From contig JAIUCV010000400.1 of the NCBI GenBank assembly GCA_026724425.1, forward strand, positions 186,001 through 250,000: DNA of 64,000 nucleotides. Direction: 5' to 3'. Positions 23,343-34,710 of the stretch are shown one piece after another. Source of the stretch: Erythrophleum ivorense (Eukaryota; Streptophyta; Magnoliopsida; Fabales; Fabaceae). How positions within the stretch are numbered: the first letter of the stretch is position 1; the number at the start of each line of letters is the position of its first letter. Under the pieces are notes generated by a model. The model did no database searches, had not been told where the DNA came from, and was given only the letters and a program-made list of their open reading frames with translations. Made by a program: the position numbers and the translations under genes.

Positions 23343-23747
23343 TTCTTTATTTGTTATATTGAATTTACTAATAGCTTTTAACATCTTTAGGGATGAAAAT
23401 TAAGACCAACACACGTGTGGCAAAGAAAGCGCTAAAAAGGATGATGGAAATTTTATTGATAAATCATCCATTGGATTTCCTAACCTATGATTAGGGTGGG
23501 GAATGTGATCTTCAGGGATTAGTCAATGGCATTTGGCTCTAATCATGGTCAATTCACCAAAATGAAGAGATCTATGGTGAATAAAAAACCTTGGTCCTTT
23601 GGTGAAGATTGTGATGACTATTAATTTGATTATTATCAATTGCCAAATTTTATAAACTTTTTATATATTCTAAGTTGATAGTTCATTATAGCTCATCATT
23701 TTCTAAAAAAGTTATTGAGTTATTTGATGATGATAATGATGATGATG

Positions 23748-23837
<90 letters not shown>

Positions 23838-24882
23838 GGTCTTGTAAGAATTGATGACCATAATTTGAGTTGCTTAATCCTGCTTTAAAATGAATCAATA
23901 CTCATTAGGGATGTTATTGAGGAAATTTGATAGGCCAATTCAATTTGCTAGTCATCACTAGTTGCAATTAGTTCATTCCATTGTTATTGCTACATGAGAG
24001 CTCATTCACATCACTTTGCAATTAATGCCATAGATGTTGGAAAACCAAAATTAATAATACTAATAGTTGTAAGGAGCATATCTGCTTGTAATAGGTTTTA
24101 ATCATGATATATATTTCTATCCAAAAGAAAAATTATGATGTTATGTATGACATATTTGGTTTTCAATTAATATTTGAGTAGACTACAGATTATGGTCACT
24201 GCTTCTTGGTACTTGGTTGATGTATTACATTATTTTCTAGATTTGGCATTTGGGGGCCTTTTCTTTTGTTTTTGTTTTTGTTTTTGTTTTTTGCGATTAA
24301 CATATTTCCTTTAGCTGCAAGTTCTTATTGATGAAGTAGTTAACATTTCAAACATTGCTTGTGAGTTTTGACATATGTGCTCACCTGTGAAAGTAATGCA
24401 AAAAAGTAACGATCATAATAGTGTTTAGAGTTAGCGTGTTACATTTTGCCAATATAACTATTTGCAAGAACAGGTTAGTATGTGGGTTAGTTGTGTGTAC
24501 ATGGACTGTCATAAAGCCTAAAATGTATCTATGTTCTTTGTAGAATGCAGGGATATGGATCTTTTAATCTACTAATTAATATTAGGGACATATTATCGCC
24601 TGACTAATGAGGTTTGTTTGTTTCAGATTGAAACGATACAAAGGTTTCAAGGAAGGGAAGGAAAGAATTATTGTTGCGACAAAATTATTGTTATCAACTT
24701 GTGAAATGTGTGTAGGTCCAAGATGGAGAAGATATGAATCACACACTACTGTATATCTATCTAGCATTAAGTGAATTAAAGCTGATTGTCTTAGAAATAT
24801 CCAAGATGAAACATAAGTTCATGACATCAAACTTACGCATTCAATGCTCCTTCGACTGTCAATTTTTTCATTTGAATGGTCT
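23343..24882. other. Intergenic, AT-rich
   Basis: No gene could be supported. It contains the trinucleotide palindrome at 23724-23830 and a GTTTTT run near 24258-24290. Confidence 0.4.
23724..23830. repeat. AAT/ATT trinucleotide palindrome
   Basis: A GAT/AAT-rich lead-in runs into an uninterrupted AAT tract (about 23747-23790), which switches directly to an ATT tract (about 23791-23830). The two tracts are reverse complements, so a perfect hairpin of about 40 bp per arm with no spacer is possible. Confidence 0.9.
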
Positions 24883-25137
24883 TCATATACTAATTGGGTT
24901 ATCGTAGCTTCTATATGACATTAGTTTTAGAGTAGTTATGCTACTGGCTTTTGTTTCTTTTAGCATTTTCCTAGCTACCTTGATTGCTGACCATGAACTA
25001 TTTAAGTCTGTCATTCCATATATAAATTCAAGTGTGTCATTCCAAAAGCTTCCCCTCTCTCTTTTCATCTCCTTTTTGTCAATCCCAATTATCCTTGTTG
25101 CCCCCAGCATTTTGGCTGCACTCACAGACTGCATCAC
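24883..25137 (-). pseudogene. Possible alcohol-dehydrogenase-like scrap
   Basis: An 84-codon minus-strand frame begins MMQSVSAAKMLGATRIIGID. The AAKMLGATRIIGID segment resembles the NAD-binding betaalphabeta turn of plant class ADH proteins (GATRIIGVD). The rest shows no ADH similarity. Either it is a decayed exon end followed by intron, or a chance match. Treat as doubtful. Confidence 0.2.
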
Positions 25138-27825
25138 AGGGCATTACTTGCTCATAATCAAATCTCAAGAGACTATATATCCACGTAACTAAATCCATTT
25201 GGTAAAATAAAATGGCTAAAATAACCCTTAACTTTATATATATGGATTCTTGAGGTTTTGATTTATACATGAACTATGTTATGGTTCCAGGTGATAATAG
25301 GATATAAGTGAAGAATTGGGTTATGGAAAAGAAAATAGTAGCATGGGAATTGACTAGCACATATAACGACATGCTGCAATTGTAATTTGACTTGAATTAC
25401 TACTATTTGTGGCTGAAATATATATATATATATATATATATATGCCCTGGTCTAGTGGATTCTATTTCATTTGGTTTTTGTAGAAATCATATGGAAAAAG
25501 ACTACTCCTATACAATAGAAACCTTTACTTTCCGTTACTTGAATTGTTTTTGTAGAAAGCAAGGAATGAAAAATATGTTTTAATTTTTGAGTTGTTTACT
25601 TTCTTTTACGTCAATTTTGGAGCATTTTTGAAACATAGGAAGCATGAAGTTTATTGGCAATGGTGGATTCTAGCTATATGGAGTTAACATGTAATCTATT
25701 TTCATTTTTTCCATTTTTTTGGGGGCCAAATGAAGTTATCTGGGACTATCGTAGTTAATCAAAGAGTTCCCAAAACCAGGATGCAATGGGCAGAGCAAGA
25801 GTCACCAAAGATGCCAATGCAAAGTTAAATTTTATGCCATCCGTGATTTAAACTTCAAAGTATTATTCATTTAACTTTTCTTATCGGTTTAGATTTGCAG
25901 AGACTTTTTCTAGTGATGATTCTCCTGAAAGCAGCCTAGACCTTTTTGAACGTGAAGAAAAATTTGAAGTTAATACTGCTGCAAATGAAGTCATTCGCTT
26001 TTCTTTTTTCTTCGGAGTTTGATATTTTTTTTATCACAAGTAAACCTGGAATTTTAGAACTCTGATAACTGTTCAGCTATATGTTATCTCCGTTAATTCA
26101 CTGATGCAGAAAGAAAGCCCATGCACAGTTGTTGTTGATGATGTTAACGAGGATATTGAAGAAGGAATTCAGCTCCCTAGGGAAAATAATAAGTGTGCTT
26201 CAGGATCTGTGTCTTAAAAAATGTCTCAATTTTCTACAACAATTGCATCTAAGAAAGTTTCAAGCAGTAATCAGGGTTCACTTGTCCAAACTACTTTAGC
26301 CACATTATTCAAGAAAGTGGAAGAAAAGTTCAGCTTTAATTAAAAATTTCAGCATGAGAACGAAGTGTAGAGAATTGTTGAAGAGAAATGTTAGGATACC
26401 CCTTATCCCCTTTATGTATGTAGAACTTCTATTTTACATGTCAATCTTAGCTTGATTTCACCTTTCAAAGTCTGGAGGTTGTTAATCACCCCATATAGCT
26501 TACTTGGACAAAACCATAATCTTCAAACCGGCTGAGAGAAATAATCCAGATCATATATAATATTTTTGACCTATCTACTTCCATGAGCCGTTGATTGTTG
26601 TATCACGCAACAATTATTTAGTTGTCATTTTTTATATTTGTTTTAGAGATTAAATAATTAAAATATGTCTTTCATGATTTTTTGAACAAAACCTTTTGGC
26701 CTTCTATGGTAGGGGATTCTTTAATGATGAAAATAAAAAAAGAAACATGAATGAAATGTAATGGAAAAAAGTTATATTTAATAAAAATAGAATTGAATGA
26801 AAGTAGAATTGAATAAAATAATAATAAAATAATAAAAATATCCTCATTCTATATGTTTTCACGTCACATCAATGATAGTGTCTATTGTGCGTGTGTGTTG
26901 TGGGAAGAGCACTGTTTTTATTCTTTATATATTTTCTCTTTTTATTTGTCAAAGAGCTTTTTTTTCACAAAATTTTTTATAATTCCATAATTTGTATTAT
27001 ATAATAATTGTCTTACAATAAAATAATTTAAATTATATATATTGATGAAAATATGCTTTTTAAAAATATATTTCTTATATTAAATATTTATAAATTATTA
27101 TTTTAATATAATAATAATTATTTATTTCAAAATTATATATATTATTTTGATAATTTATTTAAATATAATATATATAAATATAATAAATATATTTTAATTA
27201 TATTTATATATAATATATAATATATTATAACATTATATATATATATTTTAATATATAAATAATATATATTAAAAAATATTATATATATAAACAATATTAT
27301 TACTTATTCTCAATTGATAGGACACTCACCAATTGATCTTTATTGAATTTTTTTTAATTTTTAATAGTAATTTTTTATATAATTTATTAAGTTTGATTTT
27401 GAAATAAAAATAAAAAAATAAAATATATTTATGAATTTTAATTCAAATCCAAAGAATTAATGATATTTCAAAATTTTATCTTTAAAATTATTTATCTCCT
27501 CATATTATTGTGTAAATCTCAATTGATTCTATTTTTTGTTACACTTTTTATTACCCAACATAAAAAATAATTAATTCTATTTCATTTTTTGTTTCTTTCC
27601 ATGATAACAAATGAGGGTTTAGTGGTTAGAAATGCATTTTTCTCTTTAGGATCATACTCACAAACACATAATTCATGGATTCATGGGTGCTTCTCAAGAG
27701 CCTTCCAATGTTGTCGATGTCATAATCTAGAATGTTCTCATCTTATTATTATATTTAAAATATTGAAAGAGGTCTTCCATCAAGGTGTCCTTTTTATTTT
27801 CTTACGTAAGGGACTGCACAATGCA
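25138..27825. other. Intergenic; possible exon scraps near 25.9-26.3 kb
   Basis: Two coding-like pieces on + lie at about 25893-26022 (FAETFSSDDSPESSLDLFE) and 26110-26340 (ESPCTVVVDDVNEDIEEGI, stop, then LVQTTLATLFKKVEEK). The acidic, serine-rich composition and an AG acceptor-like site before the second piece suggest remnants of a spliced gene. The QTTLATLF word loosely resembles a PCNA-interaction box. I do not recognise the protein. From about 26760 to 27560 the sequence is nearly pure A/T with no features. Confidence 0.25.
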
Positions 27826-27834
27826 CTTTTCTTT

Positions 27835-27985
27835 AGGTTCGGCTTCCCTCCCATTTGCGAGGGAAAATGACATTATCATGTTGAGATAAATCCCACCGTT
27901 CGCACAATCCAATTGCTCCCATTTTGACACGCGTCTCTTGTCACACTAATAATGAAACGACACATTTCAATTTCACCTTCCTTAT
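27835..27985 (+). repeat. Left terminal inverted repeat of the MULE
   Basis: About 150 bp match, in reverse complement, the sequence at about 33035-33184. Matching is strongest over the outer 110 bp and fades after a CACACTAATA block. The inner limit is approximate. Confidence 0.85.
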
Positions 27986-28895
27986 ATCTAAACGATGTGT
28001 TTTGGAGTTGAAGCACGTCAATATAAGTACATTCTAATCTATTGTGTTTCACATTGACTGGGAGTGTGTTTTGGAGGCAAAGGCTTGCTGTTTTAGCAAC
28101 GTTCATGGTAGACAAAGTTAGCACAAAATCATTCTTAACTTTTGTTTTAACGAAATCTTCTTGTGCATTTAGAGGCAGGCTTCGTGTTTTTATGGAGAGA
28201 GTTTATTGTGGGCAAGGGTAGTAGTTTTTGCTCACTACACTGATAGTGAAATTAGCCATTAAAGGTAAAGTTTTTGTTAAAACAAAAGTTTTGCTTGTTT
28301 TCTGTTATTTAAGGCTTCGTGTTTTTATGGAGAGAGTTTACCATGACTATTATTTTAATGATATGATTCTTCTTTAGATTTTGGTCTTCATTGCCATCAT
28401 CCGTAGAGATATAAAGCATTGGTCTTTCAAAGCTTAGAGAAGGTCTTTGCACCATAATATTTGTTTTTATACATTGTTCATTTATATAAATAGTGGCTAT
28501 TTATACATATTGCTTTGCGTCAGTAGTTGTTCAACCTTATGAAAATACTGGGTGCTATTGTGATAGAAAGAACATTTGTTAATGCAATGATATTTTTCAA
28601 AAGTTGAGATAGATGTTTTTCAAAGGTTAATAAAATATTAATTTTTAAAAGTTGAGACAAAAAAAAATTGTTAATGTATGTATGTTTATCTGTAGATATA
28701 TTTAAAGTAAATTTTATTTCTTGTTGAACTTCATACATTTAAGTGGCATATTTCATTTCTCCATCTTATTTCATGAATGGAGAAAGTTTAAAAGCAAAGA
28801 AAAAAGGAATAATGATGTTAATTTAGTGTTTGTTATTTATGTCAAAATCATTATTGTTCACTATACTTGTTCATTTTGCAGATACACATCCTTCT

Positions 28896-31373
28896 ATGGA
28901 TCCTTATATGGAAGTAGATTTTAAGCCTAAATTTGGTATGGAGTTTGAAAGCTTAGAGGAAGCATGGTTGTTCTGGGTTAAATATGGTGGAAAAATGGGA
29001 TTTAGAGTCAGGAAACAATATTTTAAGAAAAACAAAGATGACTCTATATCATCATGTAAATATATATGTTGCAAAGAGGGGGTGAGAAAGAAAGACAAAT
29101 GAGATTTTAAGGTTTCTAATCCTCGGCTAGAGACAAGAATTGATTGCAAAGCAAGAATTAGATTGATACTAAGTAATGAAAAATATAAAGTATATGATTT
29201 TGTTGAAGAGCACAATCACGTGCTTCATCTTGCAGAAACTTCTCACATGTTAGCATCGCAACGAAAAATATTTGTAGTTCAAGCTCAAGAAATTGAGTTA
29301 GCAGAGGATTCTGGGATTCAACAAAAAGCAGCTTTTAGCTTGATGAGTCCACATGCGGGAGGTAGAGAAAATCTAGGTTATACTCGTCAAGATGCTAAAA
29401 ATTATCTCTAGGGAAGATGACAAATGAACATGATGTATGGGGAAGCCGGTGCTTTATTGCATGATTTCCAGGAACAATTGTTAGAAAATCCTTCATTTTA
29501 TCATGCTTACTAAATGGATATAGATAAACAAATAACCAATATTTTCTGGGCTTACTTAAGGATGTTAATTGACTGTAATTATTTTGGTGATGTGGTATCC
29601 CTTGACACAACACATTGTATGAATAAAGAGAATAGACCATTTATTTTATTTTGTGGCCTCAATCATCATAGAAAATTGGTTTTTTTTGGAGCGGCATTGT
29701 TATATGATGAAATGGCAGACTCTTTTAAATGGCTTTTTGAAACTTTCTTAGCAGCTCACCGGCATAAGAAGCCATATACTATCTTTATTGACCAAGACCA
29801 AGTGATGGCAAAGGCCTTGTGTGAGGTTATGCCTAAAGTGTCACATGGTTTATGCACATAACATTTGATGCAAAATGGTGTCAAGCACCTAGGCTACTTG
29901 ATGAAAGATGGCTCACATTTCTTAAGGGACTTCAAAAGGTGCATGTACAAATATATTGATGAATCACAATTTGAGAAAAGGTGGAGGATGTTATTAACTG
30001 AATGGGGTGCTCATGATAATAAATGGCTTCAACATATTTATAATGTAAGTGAAAAATGGGTAGCATGTTATATAAAAAAGCTTTCACTATCGAAATGCGA
30101 AGCACACAGTTAAGTGAATCATTAAATTCTAACGTGAAGAGTTTCATGAGTTTAGACATAGACATTGTCAAATTCTTTAAGACCTTTGAAAGGGTGTTAA
30201 AAGACAAGAGATATAATGAATTGCAATGTGAGTTTGAAGCACAACAAAAAATCCCAAGGTTAAAAATGGAGAATTCATTTATGTTGCAACAATTAGCTCA
30301 AATTTACACACCCACAATTTTTGAGCTTTTCCAAAAAGAGTTTGATCAAGTTGCAACAACCTCTATAGAGCACAAAAATGACAGTGGGTTCCTATTTGAG
30401 TATGTTATTGCTATGGTAAACCAAGAGGGAGATTATAAAGTGAGGTTTCATCCTTCCTACAAGTCAATTACTTGTAGTTGCATGAAATTTGAAGCTATTA
30501 GAATATTGTGTTGCCATGCATTGAAAGTTTTTTATTACATGGATGTTAAAATACTTCCAGATTTATATATTCTCACAAGGTGGACAAGGACAACAAGAAG
30601 TGGTATGGTTCATGATGTCAAAGGAAAGGAAATCGTTGAGGATACATGGCTAGATAGCACACAACGATACAAACAAATTTGCCCGATGTTGATAAGAATA
30701 GCATCTGAAGCTTCAAAATGTCCAAAAGCATTTTTATTGGTGCAACGTGTCATATTGGAGTTAGGCAAGCAAATATCACAACTTTATTTGATGCAAAAAA
30801 GTCTAGGCGAGAAAGATGGTGTTTCCACAATACCAACAAGTAAATGTGTTACTCACGTGAAGGGATTTAAGAAGTAACTTGGATTAAAAACTAGGAAACG
30901 CATAAAGAGTTGTCTTAAGCAAAAAAAAAAGGAGAAGAAGAAAAAAATCAAGTGAACAAAATTTACAAGTCTTACTATCTACGATAAATAATAATATGCT
31001 TGTTTGTAAAAATGGATATTTATGTGTAATATTTGTAATAATTATGGGTTATGTACGATATTTGTAAGAATTGATGTTTATGTGTAATATTTGTAGGTTA
31101 GTGAAGCACTCAGTCAGGCTCAAGTTGGTGTATCATGTTCAGCACCACCAGCATCTTATACATAACCTCAAACTCATGAAGGTGAATATACTTTTACTGA
31201 AATGATGATGGTGAGAGTATTCAATATAAGAATTTATATCATGTTGCTATATTATTAGTGTCTATCATATAATGGTTGTTAATTTTTTAATGTAGGCGCC
31301 TCTTGATAATCCATCACTTGATGTAATGGAGTTCATCGAAAATTTTTCATCTTCCAACAATCATCATATTTGA
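28896..31373 (+). pseudogene. FAR1/FHY3-like MULE transposase, broken
   Basis: It begins MDPYMEVDFKPKFGMEF after an AG acceptor-like site. The N-terminal FAR1 zinc-binding region ends in EEHNHVLH. The MULE DDE core has SLDTTHCMNKENRPF (first Asp) and TIFIDQDQVMAKALCEVMP (second Asp), then an RSTQLSESLNSNVKSFM block. The SWIM zinc finger is CSCMKFEAIRILCCHALKVF. A basic tail and two candidate last exons, 31097-31210 and 31296-31373 (ending SSSNNHHI), complete it. Lesions are stops at 29100-29102, 29409-29411, 29418-29420, 29511-29513, 29859-29861 and 30875-30877, and a one-base loss in the A run at 30074-30079. Host FAR1 proteins share these domains, but the flanking transposon ends show this is an element's own transposase. 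Confidence 0.9.
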
Positions 31374-33034
31374 TATGGTCATAGTGCATGCAATTGTAAA
31401 AATTTTTACTTGCAACCTTTGTATGTTTTGTTTAGTCATATTTTGATTCATTTTGTATAGGCTGATTCCTTTTGAAGAAGCACACATGGTATATTTTGTA
31501 AACTCCACTTAGAAAGATAGATAAATGAAAGAAAGCATTTTATTCATATAGAAGAATTTGTTACAATATTTTCTTCTTTACATTCATCTTCTAACTACAA
31601 TCACAATAACTATTGATCTCCTACTATACAATCAACATTTAACTATCAATACATATGAAAAGTAACTTCATTATATTCAGCTGTTGTCTTCTGTAATCTT
31701 CATCATCAATGACCATTATAGAATACAATCACAAAGAGTTGTCTTGGGTGGTGTTACTGCAGTGTGCTGTAGTCTTCATTATCTCTAGTGTTAATTTGTA
31801 GTCTTTATCCAGCAATGACCTGTTGCATAGGCACAAATAATAACAGAACAATAATAGACCAATCCTATTTTAAATAAATTTAAGCACACTCAAACTTAGT
31901 CACATTCAAGTTTGGCACACTCCCAATAACAAAACAACTCCAAACTCCAAACTTAGGCATATTCAAACTCAGGCATGCTCAAATTAGGCACACTGCCAAT
32001 AATAAACCAATTCCAACAGAAGCTAAGCAATACAATTCACACCCAGACTCAGGCACACTCAAATTAGGCACACTGCCAATAATATATTAGTCCTAACAGA
32101 AGCTGAGCAATACAATTCACAAAAAAATCCCAATAACAAGACTTGGGCAATACATGGAAGAGTAAATATCAAGTGATTCATGCATATTCTCATAAAGTTT
32201 GACAACACAAGAAGAATTCCCTACTCAGACAACCTTTTAATTCAAATCTTAAGAATCCCTGCTCATATGGTTTGACACTAACTACGTTCCATTACATCAC
32301 AGATCAATTTTACAAGCAATTTTCATAGATTATTTTATCTTTGTAGCACCCATAGTACAAAAATTACACCAATTTCTTATTGCAGCATGCAAGAAAAAAA
32401 TGCATGCAAATTCAAAATTCATCCACAAATCAAATTCCAGCATACAGTTCTCGCATCCACAAAAAGTTTTCCAGTGAAAAAAATTTACAATATTCACCTT
32501 CAAAGCAACCTTAGTGAATGAAACCAAACAAGAAAAATTTGGAGAAGAAGCTACAATGAATAATAATAAAAAAAGAAGATACAATATTCATGAAAAATTC
32601 AAACAATAATAAAGCAAGGGTATCAAGTCTAGCACAATCCACGTATAATAGGAAGCTTGTAGCAAATATGAGAATGCAAGTCTTCATCGTGCTTTAGAAT
32701 GCTTTCTGAAATCCTAACAAATTGATTGGATTAACTAAATTGCACAAAGCAAATCTGGAATCCAAAGAAATATATGAATAAAAGGCAAATTTCTTACCTT
32801 TTGAATGCAAAATGTAGAAAATGGTGGCTTCGATAATCTTTGCATCTTCGCTCGTCACCCATAACTTTAAAATGGTGGCTCTACCATCAGAAATGGCGAA
32901 AGTGGCTCCTCACTCTGCTAAATGGCAAAAATGGTGGCTTACTCTCCCTGCGAAACATTGTCTATGTTGAGATGGGACATGTGGAGTAATATGAGCAAAA
33001 GAGGTGAATGAACGACTGATATTTTGGTCAAAAT
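31374..33034. other. MULE right-hand non-coding region
   Basis: AT-rich sequence between the transposase and the right inverted repeat. It contains an 80-bp tandem repeat (31967-32120) and a patch with recurring AAATGGTGGCT words at about 32820-32940. No second gene was recognised. Confidence 0.5.
31967..32120. repeat. 80-bp tandem repeat, two copies plus a decayed third
   Basis: The unit starting ACTCAGGCATGCTCAAATTA at 31967 recurs at 32047 with few differences (shared words GGCACACTGCCAATAAT, ACAGAAGCT, GCAATACAATTCAC). A weaker preceding copy with CACACTCCCAATAAC lies at about 31915. It sits inside the MULE. Confidence 0.8.
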
Positions 33035-33184
33035 TAGATTTGACTGAAATCTCACAAAATGGTTCCATATTAGTGTGGCATGAGACACACGTTAAAATGG
33101 AAGCAGTTGGATTGTGCGAATGGTGGGATTTGTCTCCACATGATAATGCCATTTTCCCTCGCAAACAGGAGGGAAGCCGGACCC
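33035..33184 (-). repeat. Right terminal inverted repeat of the MULE
   Basis: Reverse-complement partner of 27835-27985. It starts GGGTCCGGCTTCCCTCC when read inward. The adjacent target-site duplication copy is 33185-33193. Confidence 0.85.
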
Positions 33185-33193
33185 CTTTTCTTT

Positions 33194-34603
33194 TCCTTTT
33201 CCGAATCAATGCAAGCCATTATAATTTTGAGAAAATTACGATATAGGTCTTGTTGCACGGTGTTTATAGGACACTAATTAAAATTTTTGTTATTGGATAG
33301 AATTTTAACTCCAGCGTCTATTAAAGTTTTATGCCAATTGACATAATTAATCTTTTTAATCATTAATTCATATATAATTAAAAATATTCATAAAATAGTA
33401 TATAAATTAAAATAAAATACCAAAATATATAAAAGAGCATTCAATTAAAAAACATATTTGAAGAGTATCAACCACAAAATGTCAAAACTATCCAACGCAT
33501 AGAATTTCACAACGGTAGAAGTAAACAATATTGAGTATCAATTATTTTTACCTTGTTTGTAATGTAAAATAAAAATTAAAAAAAATAATTTTTATACACT
33601 TACTTAAAAAAATGATAAATATTATTAAATGATTATAAAAACATTAACATTACACATAAGTTTAGATCTCACTCCCTTGCAATCAAACGTGCTAATTACG
33701 CGGAAGTACATTCACAACCAAAAACAAAATTTAAAACATCGTTCAATGCCAATGGATGCTTGCAAATGACATAAACAAAAGTAAGAAAGATATTAAAATC
33801 TAATCAAAATTCTTAAAATAAAACAGTAAATAGAAGTAATTTGGCAGACGAAATATACCGTTCAAATTAAAATTTTTATTTAAAAAATGTACAAGGGATA
33901 ATTTTATCTTTTAAGAATATATACAAATTCAATTAATACCAAGTGTCAATTAACTTTATATTAAAACAACATTTAGTTTATAGACCCAAAGCTATTAAAT
34001 ATTTTTTAATTAGTGTCCGGAGAGCATTGATTAATATGCTATCTGTTGCAAATGTCTTCAGTCTTTCGATGATCTAGGTAGGTTTGAACTTTGAATGTGA
34101 CATTTTTCAGAGTGCATGTAAGTAAGTATTTAACGCAAAATGGTGATGGTGGTATCTAGTGTTTTACAAATGCAATTTCCTTCCATACTATGGCCAAAAA
34201 ATGTAAAAACAAAAAGGAAAGATAATGCGTTTGAACTGAATCTGAATTGGAAAAAAAAAAAAAAACGCTATATGGCTATTTGTATATGAATGATTCAACT
34301 ACAATCCGAGCTGGTAACATGCTTTCGGCTTCAGGCTGCTAATGTGTCCGGTGCAAAATAATATCATCACAATTCACGAACAACAAAGAAATGAGTTATG
34401 CTGACTGGACCTCACCCCGCCGCCTTGTTGATTAAATGCTAGAGCCACTTCTCCTTCCCAAGTTTGCCATAATCTTGGTGCTATCATTAGATATTTGATA
34501 ATGTAAATGACTCTTCTCACCCACAACCTGATTTTCTCTCATCAGCAATATCCGCTTGACTAGTACTAACGATAGTAGGACAAAATTTGGTGTACTTTAC
34601 TAT
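33194..34603. other. Intergenic between MULE and NPC1-like gene
   Basis: AT-rich to about 33980, then mixed sequence. No open frame, RNA gene or transposon ends could be supported. The last part probably includes DNA just downstream of the NPC1-like transcript. Confidence 0.45.
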
Positions 34604-34609
34604 TTTATT
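34604..34609 (-). terminator. Candidate poly(A) signal of the NPC1-like gene
   Basis: TTTATT on the plus strand is AATAAA on the transcribed strand, about 100 bases after the stop codon at 34711-34713. The position is appropriate for a plant 3' UTR. Confidence 0.45.
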
Positions 34610-34710
34610 ATTCCCCTAAAACATTCTATACATCGCGGACGCTTCCTAACTACTTGTTATATTAGTAAGGACCACCCATCCATCCAATGCCTGTGACTTT
34701 TACCTAGTAG

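Larger units (their letters stand above)
27826..33193 (+). mobile_element. FAR1-type Mutator-like element (MULE) with long inverted ends and 9-bp duplication
   Basis: The element is 27835-33184 (5350 bp). Both flanks carry the identical 9-mer cttttcttt (27826-27834 and 33185-33193), the size typical of Mutator insertions. The ends are long inverted repeats: AGGTTCGGCTTCCCTCC on the left against GGGTCCGGCTTCCCTCC read inward from the right. Similarity continues for about 150 bp with shared blocks such as TTTGCGAGGGAAAATG, CATTATCATGT and TTCGCACAATCCAA. Inside is a single plus-strand FAR1/FHY3-like transposase, broken. Structure, duplication and gene content agree, so classification is firm. 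The element is immobile unless a functional relative supplies transposase. Confidence 0.93.

Noticed and set aside
28896..31373. Host FAR1-related regulatory gene
   Set aside because: The gene lies inside long inverted repeats with a 9-bp duplication and carries many stops, so it is a transposon's own dead transposase.
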